64,000 nucleotides of DNA, taken from contig DASWZN010000051.1 in the NCBI GenBank assembly GCA_036404435.1, positions 62,001 through 126,000 of the forward strand. Direction: 5' to 3'. Source of the DNA: DASWZN01 sp036404435 (GTDB lineage Bacteria > Acidobacteriota > Terriglobia > Bryobacterales > Bryobacteraceae). The notes beneath the pieces are model-generated. The model searched no databases. It saw only the letters and a list, made by a program, of their open reading frames with translations, and was not told where the DNA came from. Shown here piece by piece: positions 10,419-18,391 of this stretch. Positions within the stretch are counted from its first letter, which is position 1, and each line of letters begins with the position of its first letter. The position numbers were made by a program, and so were the translations under genes.

Positions 10419-11840
10419 TCATTCCATCAGGCGCCGGTATAGCCCGGAATAGCGGGCCGCCGAAGCGTTCCAGGAGTAATCCCGGCCCATTCCTGCCCGC
10501 ATCATCTCGGTCCAACGCTCCCGGTCGCCGAATGCCGCCAGTGCCGTGCGTAGCGCGCCCATCATCGCCGCTCCGGTAAATTCCCGGAACTTGAAGCCCG
10601 TGCTCTCATCAATCGTATCATCGAGGCCGCCGGTCGAACGGACTACGGGCACGGTGCCATAACGCAGGCTGTAGATCTGGTTCAGGCCGCAGGGCTCGTA
10701 GAGGCTGGGCATCAGGAAGATATCCGCGCCGGCCTCGATCTTGTGAGCCAGCGCCTCGTCGTAAGCGATGCGGACCCCCACCTTCCCGGGGTGCGCCGCA
10801 TGCAGCTCCTCGAGGAACTGCTGCCACTTCGGATCTCCGACGCCCAGCACGACCAGCGACAGGTCCTCCTCCGCCAGGCTGGCAGCGGCCTGCTCGAGCA
10901 GGTCGAAGCCCTTCTGCCCGGCCAGCCGCGACACCATCCCGACCAGCGGCAGCTCCAGATTCGCGGCCGGAAGGTTGAACGCCGCGAGGAGATCGGCTTT
11001 GCAGTCGCGTTTGCCCGCCAGGTTGCCGGCCGAGTAGTTGGTGGCGATGTGCGGATCGGTGGCAGGGTCCCACTCGCCGTAGTCCACGCCGTTGAGGATT
11101 CCCCGGATCGCATCGCGGCGCGTCTTCAGAACGCCATCCAGCCGGAAGCCCAGCTCCGGGGTCTGGATCTCGCGCGCGTAGGTGGGGCTCACGGTCGTAA
11201 TGGCGTCGCTCGACAGAATGCCGCCTTTGAGCAGGTTGACTTTGCCGAAGAACTCCAGGCAAGCGGGCGTAAAGAGGCTGGCGTCCAGGCCCATTTCGGG
11301 CAGCGCCGCCGGCGGGAACAGCCCCTGGTAGCCCAGGTTGTGGATGGTCAGCACCACCGGCACGCCCATGAAGGTCGGGTCGCCGCCAAACACGGTGCGC
11401 TTGAAGATCGGGACCAGCGCGGCCTGCCAGTCGTGGCAATGAATGATGTTGGGGCGGAACACGTACCGGGCCATGGTCAGCGCCACGCGCGCGAGCACGG
11501 CGAACCGAACGTGGTTGTCGGGATAATCTTCGGCGCCGGGGTCGCCGTACAGGCCTTCGCGATCATAGAGAGACGGGCAGTCCACCAGGAAGTAGGGCAC
11601 CTTGCCCTCGGTCACGCAATGCACGTTGGCGGAGTATTCCGCAAGCCCCAGCGGGACGCGCAGGTCCTGAAACACGATGGGCGTTCCCGCGATGCCGACC
11701 CCGCGATAGCGCGGCATGAGCACGGCCACCTCTTCGCCGCGGGCGGCAAGCGCCTGCGCGAGGGCGCCGATCACGTCGGCGAGGCCTCCGGTCTTGGCGA
11801 AAGGCGTCGCCTCCGAAGCAACCATCAGGACTTTGGGCAT
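10419..11840 (-). CDS. glgA: Glycogen synthase (ADP-glucose type)
   Basis: A 473-residue GT5 glycosyltransferase that extends alpha-1,4-glucan from ADP-glucose. The N-terminal KTGGLADV motif binds the nucleotide sugar; IIHCHDWQAAL, GILNGVDYGEWDP, MVSRLAGQKGFDLL and the C-terminal MPSLYEPCGLNQIYSLRYGTVPVVRSTGGLDDTI are all recognisable. Length is normal for bacterial GlgA. No glgB, glgC or glgP is adjacent. Confidence 0.95.
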   Translation of the reverse strand: MPKVLMVASEATPFAKTGGLADVIGALAQALAARGEEVAVLMPRYRGVGIAGTPIVFQDLRVPLGLAEYSANVHCVTEGKVPYFLVDCPSLYDREGLYGDPGAEDYPDNHVRFAVLARVALTMARYVFRPNIIHCHDWQAALVPIFKRTVFGGDPTFMGVPVVLTIHNLGYQGLFPPAALPEMGLDASLFTPACLEFFGKVNLLKGGILSSDAITTVSPTYAREIQTPELGFRLDGVLKTRRDAIRGILNGVDYGEWDPATDPHIATNYSAGNLAGKRDCKADLLAAFNLPAANLELPLVGMVSRLAGQKGFDLLEQAAASLAEEDLSLVVLGVGDPKWQQFLEELHAAHPGKVGVRIAYDEALAHKIEAGADIFLMPSLYEPCGLNQIYSLRYGTVPVVRSTGGLDDTIDESTGFKFREFTGAAMMGALRTALAAFGDRERWTEMMRAGMGRDYSWNASAARYSGLYRRLME

Positions 11841-11884
11841 CTTGGGTCTATCTTACCGAGACCGGCAGGGAGTGGTTGCCGCCG

Positions 11885-12175
11885 TTAGGGCGTGGCTTCG
11901 CCGCTACCGCCGCGGCCGTAACGATTCAGGATCGAGGCGCAGGTCTGCAGCACACCGGCCATCGCAATCCAGACCTGCCAGTGCGAGAAGATCCCTCGCG
12001 TAATGGCGAACTCCCCGGTCCACTTGAGGTCGGATCCGAGGCGCCAGACGCCAAGCACGAGCGCCATCGCCGCCGCGGGCGTCAGCAACGCTGCCGCCAT
12101 GGAGGCCAGTTCGCGGTTCTTCGCCAGCCTTCGTTCGAAGGCCGGAGAGACCGCTAACCGTATGCGCACTGTCAT
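11885..12175 (-). CDS. Small membrane protein, unknown
   Basis: About 96 residues with two predicted membrane helices (ASMAAALLTPAAAMALVLGVW and HWQVWIAMAGVLQTCASIL) and a basic N-terminus. The start at 12175 (MTVRIRL) is a choice; an in-frame start at 12238 would add 21 residues. I do not recognise a family. It sits between glgA and the acyl-CoA ligase on the same strand. Confidence 0.5.
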   Translation of the reverse strand: MTVRIRLAVSPAFERRLAKNRELASMAAALLTPAAAMALVLGVWRLGSDLKWTGEFAITRGIFSHWQVWIAMAGVLQTCASILNRYGRGGSGEATP

Positions 12176-12294
12176 GAGATTTCGCCCGCAGAATTTGCCC
12201 TTGCTGACTACCTTACCACGGCGTTCCCGAGGTTCCAATCGTCTCGCCGGTCGGATTCACGCCGGCGGGAAAGTCGTGCCAATGGCAGTTGCCG

Positions 12295-13980
12295 CTAACC
12301 GCCGGCGAGTCGCACCTGGTCGGCCTCCCATAGGACGCGCTGGCCTTCGCTCTTCCACGCCTCGATGCGGGCCAGGTAGCGCTGCTCGAGCGAGCCTCGC
12401 TTGAGCTTGAGGGTGGGCGTCATCAGGCCGTTGGCGACGGTCCAGGGCTCCTCTGCAATCACCACGAACGCGACTCGCTCGTGGTGGTCGAGTTGCGCAT
12501 TGACCCCAGCCAGCATCTCCCCGAAGGATTGTTCGAGAGCCTGCCGCGCCTGCGGGCCGGCACAGCGTTTGCGCGCCTCCGCCGACAGGACCACGACCGC
12601 GAAAGGATTCGCCAGGCCCGCACCCATCAGGCAGCAGGACTCGACATCGGGGTGCGCCGCCAGCTTCATCTCGATCGGGGCCGGCGCGACGTACTTCCCT
12701 TTGCTCGTCTTGAACTGCTCTTTGAGGCGGCCGACGATTCGGACCGCGCCATCGGCCTCGATTTCAACCAGGTCGCCGGTGCGTAGGAATCCGTCCGCCG
12801 TGAACGCTTCCTCGGTGCCGCGCGGGTCCTTGTAATACCCGATCATGTTCATGGGGCTCTTCAGCAGCAACTCGCCGTTGGCGGCGCGCTTGTCTTCGAC
12901 GCCCGCGAGCGCGCTGCCGACCGAGCCCAGCCGCACGTTGCCCGGCTTGGTGAGGTGCGTGATGAGGGCCTCGGTCAGGCCGTAGCCTTCGATCAGGTTC
13001 AGCCCCAGCTTGCGGTACCAGGTCAGGACGTCGAGCGACAGCGGCGCCGACCCGCAGGCGGCGTAACGCGTCCCATCGAGCCCGAGTCCATGCAGCACCC
13101 GCTTGCCGACAATGCGCCCAAGGAGCGGAATGCGGAGGAGCCGGTCCAGCGTGCGCCTGGGCACCTTCTCGAACACGCCCTGCTGGAACTTCAACAGCAG
13201 CCGCGGCACGGAGAGGAACAGGGTGGGCCGGGCGCGCTGCAAGTCAGCGACAAAAGTTTCGGGGCCCTCGGTGAAGAAGACGTGCCATCCGAGGAGCACG
13301 GCCGGCACCGCCTCGCCGGTCCGCTCCAGAATGTGCGCCAGGGGGAGATAGGAGAGGATTCGCTCCTCACCCGGTAGCGAGAGCCGGTCGCAAAGAGCAT
13401 CGGCGAGAAAGCTGAAGGCCGAAAACCGGTGCGTCACACCTTTGGGAGTGCCGGTGGTGCCAGAAGTGTAGAAAACGGTTGCGAGGTCGTCGCCCGCCCG
13501 CGTAGGACTGCCCTCAATCGGAGCGCTCCCGGCGACCAGCGTGTCCCAGTCCGGCCCGTCGCCGGCGGCCGCGGTTGGGAAACGAATCGAGGCCACGCCG
13601 GGGGGCAGCCCGAGAAGCGCGGCTTCCCTTTCGTCCGTCGCGCCCACAAAGCAGGCCTTCGAGTCGCTGTGCTCGAGGATCTGCCGGATCGTCTGCGCCC
13701 TGAGCGACGGGTAGACCGGGACGGTTACGTGGCCGGCCATCCAGATGGCGATGTCGGCCATCATCCACCAAGCGCAGTTGCGCGACAGGATCGCCACCCG
13801 TGACCCCGGTTCCCAGCCTTGTGCCTTCAGGTAGCCGGCGATGCGGCGCACCTCGTAGGCCGCCTGCGACCAGGTCCATTCGCGCAGCTTGCCGCCGCCG
13901 AAGGGTTGGGTCAGAAAGACGCGCCCAGCCCTCTCGCGCTCCCAGCGGTAAAACCGGTCGAGCGGAAGTTTCTCGTTCAT
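12295..13980 (-). CDS. Long-chain acyl-CoA synthetase (AMP-binding)
   Basis: A 561-residue ANL-superfamily ligase that activates fatty acids to acyl-CoA through an acyl-adenylate. The phosphate-binding loop FYTSGTTGTPKGVTHR, the LIEGYGLTEAL motif and the hinge FLRTGDLVEIEADGAVRIVGR followed by KEQFKTSKGKYVAP are present. The last ~60 residues are the mobile lid. It is transcribed away from the TetR gene and shares a control region with it, so it very likely feeds the beta-oxidation genes on the other side. It resembles FadD/FACL-type enzymes; chain-length preference is not readable. Confidence 0.92.
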   Translation of the reverse strand: MNEKLPLDRFYRWERERAGRVFLTQPFGGGKLREWTWSQAAYEVRRIAGYLKAQGWEPGSRVAILSRNCAWWMMADIAIWMAGHVTVPVYPSLRAQTIRQILEHSDSKACFVGATDEREAALLGLPPGVASIRFPTAAAGDGPDWDTLVAGSAPIEGSPTRAGDDLATVFYTSGTTGTPKGVTHRFSAFSFLADALCDRLSLPGEERILSYLPLAHILERTGEAVPAVLLGWHVFFTEGPETFVADLQRARPTLFLSVPRLLLKFQQGVFEKVPRRTLDRLLRIPLLGRIVGKRVLHGLGLDGTRYAACGSAPLSLDVLTWYRKLGLNLIEGYGLTEALITHLTKPGNVRLGSVGSALAGVEDKRAANGELLLKSPMNMIGYYKDPRGTEEAFTADGFLRTGDLVEIEADGAVRIVGRLKEQFKTSKGKYVAPAPIEMKLAAHPDVESCCLMGAGLANPFAVVVLSAEARKRCAGPQARQALEQSFGEMLAGVNAQLDHHERVAFVVIAEEPWTVANGLMTPTLKLKRGSLEQRYLARIEAWKSEGQRVLWEADQVRLAGG

Positions 13981-14021
13981 GCCGCCCCCTGGCTCCGCGG
14001 CGCGGCCTTCAAATTTGCCGC

Positions 14022-14050
14022 TTGCGGTTTTCCTTACCCGTGGGTAAGAT
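14022..14050 (+). promoter_or_regulatory. Promoter of the tetR-fad operon overlapped by a TetR-type operator
   Basis: A -35 box TTGCGG (14022-14027) and a -10 box TAAGAT (14045-14050) are 17 bp apart. The palindrome CTTACCCGTGGGTAAG (14033-14048; 7-bp perfect arms around GT) fills the spacer and enters the -10 box. This is where a TetR repressor would block RNA polymerase. The site also lies 53 bp before the start of the divergent acyl-CoA ligase, so it may control both directions. Binding by the adjacent regulator is inferred. Confidence 0.72.
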
Positions 14051-14081
14051 TAACAATAGTTAGGAATTCTGTCAACTGGGA

Positions 14082-14708
14082 ATGCGGACGCACACAGCTT
14101 TTGCCAGCCGCCGCCGGGATCCGGCGACGAAACGCGAGGCCATCCTTGTGACCGCCGTGCAGCTCTTCCTCGAGAAAAGCTACGGGCGCACGTCGTTGAA
14201 CGACGTCGCCCAACGCCTCAGGATTACCAAGCCGGCGATCTACCACTACTTCCGCAGCAAAGAACAGATTCTGGTGGAGTGCTACCGCCTGGGGACAACG
14301 ATGATCGGAGAGACCCTCGACCGGATCGCCGCACACTGCGGAACCGGCATCGAGAAGGTCGCCGCGTTCATCTCCTCTTACGCCAATGTCATGACCGCGA
14401 ACTTCGGGCGCTGCGTGATGCGGCTGGATGAAGGCGACCTGTCGAGCGCTGCCCGCGCCGAGATCCGCGCGCGCAAAAGGCAGATTGATCGCCGCTTGCG
14501 CGCGTTCGTCCAGGAAGGCATCGACGACGGTTCGATCGCGCCGTGCGATCCCAAACTGGCCGCGTTCTCGATCGCCGGGGCGCTGAACTGGATCTGCATG
14601 TGGTACGAGCCTGGCGGCCCGCTATCTCCCGAAGAGATCGCAACGCAGTTCGCGCGCACCCTTACGCAGGGACTGGCGCGGGAAAGGAATCAGGTGCAAA
14701 GAGCATGA
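14082..14708 (+). CDS. TetR/AcrR-family regulator of the fatty-acid locus
   Basis: A 208-residue regulator with an N-terminal helix-turn-helix (TSLNDVAQRLRITKPAIYHYF) and a C-terminal ligand domain. It overlaps the next gene by 4 bp (ATGA), so it is the first gene of the beta-oxidation operon and probably autoregulated through the palindrome upstream. A natural ligand would be an acyl-CoA, by analogy with PsrA/FadR-like TetR proteins; this is inference from context. Confidence 0.9.
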   Translation: MRTHTAFASRRRDPATKREAILVTAVQLFLEKSYGRTSLNDVAQRLRITKPAIYHYFRSKEQILVECYRLGTTMIGETLDRIAAHCGTGIEKVAAFISSYANVMTANFGRCVMRLDEGDLSSAARAEIRARKRQIDRRLRAFVQEGIDDGSIAPCDPKLAAFSIAGALNWICMWYEPGGPLSPEEIATQFARTLTQGLARERNQVQRA

Positions 14709-16993
14709 TCGCCCTCATTCAAAAGGCGGCGGTGCTGGGAGCCGGCACCATGGGGTCGCGGATCGCCGCGCACCTGGTCAACGCAGGCCTGCCCGTGGTG
14801 TTGCTGGACATCCCGGCCGCCGCGCCGATTGCGGCACAGGCCGTCGAGGCGCTGAGGAAGTCCAAACCCGCGGCGCTCTTCGATCCCGCGCTCGCAGGCC
14901 GGATCGTGCCCGGCAATTTCCAGGACGACATGGCGCTGGTGGCCGATTGCGACTGGGTGATCGAAGCCGTCACCGAGAACCTCGCCATCAAGCAGGCGCT
15001 GTTCGCCAACGTCATCCCGCACCTGAAGCCGGACGCCGTTCTGACGACCAACACCAGCGGCCTGCCGATCGCGTCCATCGCTGCCGGGATGCCGCCCGAG
15101 ATTCGCCGGCGCTTTTTCGGCACCCACTTCTTCAATCCGCCGCGCTACATGCGGCTGGTCGAGATCATCGCGACGCCGGAGACGGACCCGGCCGCCGTCG
15201 AGGCGGTCTCCGCGTTCACCGATCTGCGGCTGGGCAAGGAGGTCGTGTTTGCGCGCGACACGCCCAATTTCATCGCCAACCGCATCGGCCTGTTCACCAT
15301 GCTCGAATCCGTTCGGCTGATGCAGGAGGAAGACGTGACCATCGAGGAAGTGGACGCGCTGACCGGTACGGCCATCGGCTGGCCGCGCACGGGAACCTTC
15401 CGGCTGGCCGACCTGGTGGGGCTCGACGTGATGGCGCACGTGGCGTCGAACTTTCCCGAGCGGCAGTTGACGATGCCGCCCTTCATCCGGACCATGCTTG
15501 AGCGGCGCTGGCTGGGCGACAAGACCGGCCAGGGCTTCTATCGCAAGGACGGCGACGCTCGCCTGGCGCTCGACTGGAAGACGCTCGAATATCGGCCGGC
15601 GTCGAAACCCAACCTGCCGTCGCTCGAGATGGCGAAGAACGCCGAGCGGCTGGCGGAGCGAATCCGGCTGCTGCTTCAGGGCGACACGCGCAAGGACAAG
15701 GCCGCGCGCTTCCACTGGAGGCTGCTGGAGGCGCTGTGGAACTACGCGGCGGACCGGCTGCCCGAGATCGCCGACAACGCCGCCAGCGTCGATCGCGCCA
15801 TGCGGGCGGGCTTCAATTGGGAGATGGGCCCGTTCGAGATGTGGGACGCGGCGGGCGTGCGGCCGACCGTTGAGCGGATGCAGGCGGCGAGCCCGGTGGT
15901 CGAGCGGCTGCTCCAGGCTGGCGGCGACGCGTGGTACCGCGCGAACGACCGCGAGTGCTTCGACCCGGTCACGGGCGCCTGGCGCGAGATTCCGGTGGCG
16001 GAGGGCGTGGCGCGCGTGGCGAGTTTCCGCGCGTCGAACGGCGTGGTCTGCGGGAACGCCGGCGCTTCGCTGGTCGATCTGGGCGATGGCGTGGCCTGCC
16101 TGGAACTGCACTCGAAAAAGAACGCGATCGGAGAGGATATCGTCCGCCTGGTGTCCGAGACGCTGCGCGCGGACGGCGACGCGGTGCGGAACTTTGCGGC
16201 CTTCGTGATCGCGAACGATGCGGACAACTTCTCCGTGGGCGCGAACCTGATGCAGTTTCTGCTGGCCGCGCAGGAGGGCGAGTGGGACGAGATCGACCTC
16301 GCGGTGCGCGGGTTCCAGCGCATGACAGCGGCCATCAAGTTCTGCCCGCGGCCGGTGGTGGCGGCGCCGTTCAGCCTGTGTCTGGGCGGCGGAGCCGAGA
16401 TTGCGATCCACGCCGCGCGACGCCAGGCTCACGCCGAGCTGTACATGGGTCTCGTGGAATCAGGCGTGGGGTTGCTGCCCGCCGGCGGCGGATGCAAGGA
16501 GATGACGCTGCGGGCGCTCGATGGGTTCGACGCTCTGCGGCGCGCTTTCGAAACCATCGCGATGGCCAAGGCTTCGACATCGGCCCTGGAGGCGCGGCGG
16601 CTCGGCTTCCTCTCCGACGGCGACCGCATCACCATGAACCGGGAGCGGCTGCTCAACGATGCCAAGGAACTGGCGCTCGACATCGCGAGCGCCGGCTATG
16701 CGCCGCCCGCGCCGCGCATGGACATTCCGGCTCCGGGCGAGAGCGCGCTGGCCACGCTCAAGTTGGGCGTGCGGATGATGCGCGAGGGGGAGTACATCAG
16801 CGACCACGACGTGAAGGTGGCCAACCGCGTGGCGCACGTGCTGTGCGGCGGCAAGGTCACGCCCGGCACGCCGGTCAGCGAGCAGTACCTGCTCGACCTG
16901 GAGCGCGAGGCGTTCCTGTCGCTGGCGGGCGAGAAGAAGACGCAGGAGCGGATTGCCTACACGCTGAAGACCGGCAAGCCGCTGAGGAACTAG
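14705..16993 (+). CDS. 3-hydroxyacyl-CoA dehydrogenase / enoyl-CoA hydratase fusion
   Basis: A 762-residue bifunctional beta-oxidation enzyme. The NAD-binding dehydrogenase domain comes first (VLGAGTMGSRIAAHLVNAG, then THFFNPPRYMRLVE and the catalytic-region FIANRIG). The C-terminal ~330 residues are a crotonase-fold hydratase (DNFSVGANLMQFL, oxyanion loop FSLCLGGGAEIAIHAARRQ, ESGVGLLPAGGGCKEM). This domain order matches Bacillus FadN rather than E. coli FadB. ATG 14705 overlaps the tetR stop, which indicates translational coupling. The product goes to the thiolase that follows. Confidence 0.93.
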   Translation: MIALIQKAAVLGAGTMGSRIAAHLVNAGLPVVLLDIPAAAPIAAQAVEALRKSKPAALFDPALAGRIVPGNFQDDMALVADCDWVIEAVTENLAIKQALFANVIPHLKPDAVLTTNTSGLPIASIAAGMPPEIRRRFFGTHFFNPPRYMRLVEIIATPETDPAAVEAVSAFTDLRLGKEVVFARDTPNFIANRIGLFTMLESVRLMQEEDVTIEEVDALTGTAIGWPRTGTFRLADLVGLDVMAHVASNFPERQLTMPPFIRTMLERRWLGDKTGQGFYRKDGDARLALDWKTLEYRPASKPNLPSLEMAKNAERLAERIRLLLQGDTRKDKAARFHWRLLEALWNYAADRLPEIADNAASVDRAMRAGFNWEMGPFEMWDAAGVRPTVERMQAASPVVERLLQAGGDAWYRANDRECFDPVTGAWREIPVAEGVARVASFRASNGVVCGNAGASLVDLGDGVACLELHSKKNAIGEDIVRLVSETLRADGDAVRNFAAFVIANDADNFSVGANLMQFLLAAQEGEWDEIDLAVRGFQRMTAAIKFCPRPVVAAPFSLCLGGGAEIAIHAARRQAHAELYMGLVESGVGLLPAGGGCKEMTLRALDGFDALRRAFETIAMAKASTSALEARRLGFLSDGDRITMNRERLLNDAKELALDIASAGYAPPAPRMDIPAPGESALATLKLGVRMMREGEYISDHDVKVANRVAHVLCGGKVTPGTPVSEQYLLDLEREAFLSLAGEKKTQERIAYTLKTGKPLRN

Positions 16994-17042
16994 TGAGCAT
17001 AACCGAGCCGCGACCACAGGGAGCGGTCAGGAGGTGCCAGCC

Positions 17043-18209
17043 ATGAGAGAAGCAGTCATCGTCAGTGCGGTGCGGACCGCCGTCGGCAAAGCGCCCAAGG
17101 GAACGTTGCGCGCAACGAGGCCGGACGACTTGTGCGCGGCGGCCATACGCGGCGCGCTCGAGCGCGTGCCCAACCTCGACATCAAAGAAGTCGAGGACGT
17201 GATTATCGGCTGCGCCATGCCGGAGGCCGAGCAGGGCATGAACGTGGCGCGAGTGGCCTCGCTGCGGGCGGGCCTGCCAATTGAGGCCGCCGCCATGACC
17301 GTCAACCGCTACTGCGCCTCGGGGCTGCAATCCATCGCCCTGGCGGCCGAGCGCATTCGCGGGGGAGGCGCCGACGCGATCGTGGCCGGCGGCGCCGAGT
17401 CGATGTCGCTCATCCCCATGGGCGGCCACAAAATCTCCATCAACCCGTGGCTGGAGGAGAACTACCCCGAGTCGTACCTCTCGATGGGGCTGACGGCCGA
17501 GCGCGTGGCGCGCCACTACGGCATCGGACGCGAGGAGGCTGACGAGTTCGCGCTGGCCAGCCACCAGAAGGCGGTAGCCGCGCAGGCGGCCGGCAGATTC
17601 GAGCGGGAGATCGTGCCGGTGAAGGTCACGTTCACGGCGCCAGGCCGGACGACCGAAATCGAATTCAGGGTGGACGAGGGCCCCCGCGCCGACACGTCGA
17701 TGGAGGCGCTGGCGAAGCTCAAGCCGGCATTCCATGCTCGCGGGCAGGTGACGGCCGGCAACTCCTCGCAAACTTCCGACGGCGCCGCAGCGGCGGTCGT
17801 CATGTCGGAGGAGCGCGCACGAGCCCTGGGAATCAAGCCGCTGGCGCGTTTCGTCGCGTATGCGTATGCGGGGTGCCTGCCGGAGGAGATGGGCGTGGGA
17901 CCGGTCTACGCGATTCCGAAGGCGCTGAAACTCGCCGGGCTGTCGCTCGATCGGATCGACCTCATCGAGCTGAACGAAGCGTTCGCGGCCCAGTCGCTGG
18001 CGGTTATCAAGTGCCTCGGCCTGGACATGGCCAAGGTCAACGTCAACGGCGGCGCGGTCGCGCTGGGGCACCCGCTGGGTTGCACCGGCGCCAAGCTGAC
18101 CGCCACGCTGCTGGAGGAATTGCGGCGGCGCCAGGCGAGGTACGGCCTGGTGACCATGTGCGTAGGCGGCGGCATGGGCGCCGCGGGAATCTTCGAGAGT
18201 CTGAATTAG
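17043..18209 (+). CDS. Acetyl-CoA acyltransferase (thiolase)
   Basis: A 388-residue thiolase that cleaves 3-oxoacyl-CoA in the last step of beta-oxidation. The acylated Cys is in NRYCASGLQSIA; the C-terminal GHPLGCTGAKLTATLLEEL and CVGGGMGAAGIFE carry the His and second Cys. I chose ATG 17043 because AGGAGGTG lies just upstream; a GTG at 17034 would overlap that site. It is 49 bp from the preceding fusion gene, in the same operon. Confidence 0.95.
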   Translation: MREAVIVSAVRTAVGKAPKGTLRATRPDDLCAAAIRGALERVPNLDIKEVEDVIIGCAMPEAEQGMNVARVASLRAGLPIEAAAMTVNRYCASGLQSIALAAERIRGGGADAIVAGGAESMSLIPMGGHKISINPWLEENYPESYLSMGLTAERVARHYGIGREEADEFALASHQKAVAAQAAGRFEREIVPVKVTFTAPGRTTEIEFRVDEGPRADTSMEALAKLKPAFHARGQVTAGNSSQTSDGAAAAVVMSEERARALGIKPLARFVAYAYAGCLPEEMGVGPVYAIPKALKLAGLSLDRIDLIELNEAFAAQSLAVIKCLGLDMAKVNVNGGAVALGHPLGCTGAKLTATLLEELRRRQARYGLVTMCVGGGMGAAGIFESLN

Positions 18210-18210
18210 T

Positions 18211-18369
18211 GTGGCGCACGCTTCAGAGGCTGCTGAAAGTCCCCTCAGGGGTTGGGAGAGGACAAGCTGAAGCTTATCCCACATGGCAAACCAATGACTT
18301 GTAGCCGCACGTGGGGCATGCTTCAGCTTGCCCAGGGACTTTTTCAGCAGCCTCTTCAGCGTGCGCCAC
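18211..18369. repeat. Long imperfect inverted repeat between thiolase and acyl-CoA dehydrogenase genes
   Basis: A ~159-bp near-palindrome. The outer left arm begins GTGGCGCACGCTTCAGAGG and continues CTGCTGAAAGTCCC; the right arm reads GGGACTTTTTCAGCAGCC then CTTCAGCGTGCGCCAC. The inner arms are CAAGCTGAAGCTTATCCC and CATGCTTCAGCTTGCCC. Transcribed, it would fold into a hairpin of more than 50 bp. It carries no open reading frame. The inner core matches the palindrome after ilvD (9973-9990), so this is probably a dispersed non-autonomous repeat. Confidence 0.85.
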
Positions 18370-18391
18370 GATTTGGGAAGAAGGGGGAAAC

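Noticed and set aside
14690..16432. 580-codon antisense frame opposite the hydroxyacyl-CoA dehydrogenase fusion
   Set aside because: Arg/Gly/His-rich shadow of a GC-rich gene; the plus-strand frame has all family motifs.
18211..18369. Rho-independent terminator
   Set aside because: A long inverted repeat, but with no T-run; it lies inside an apparent operon.
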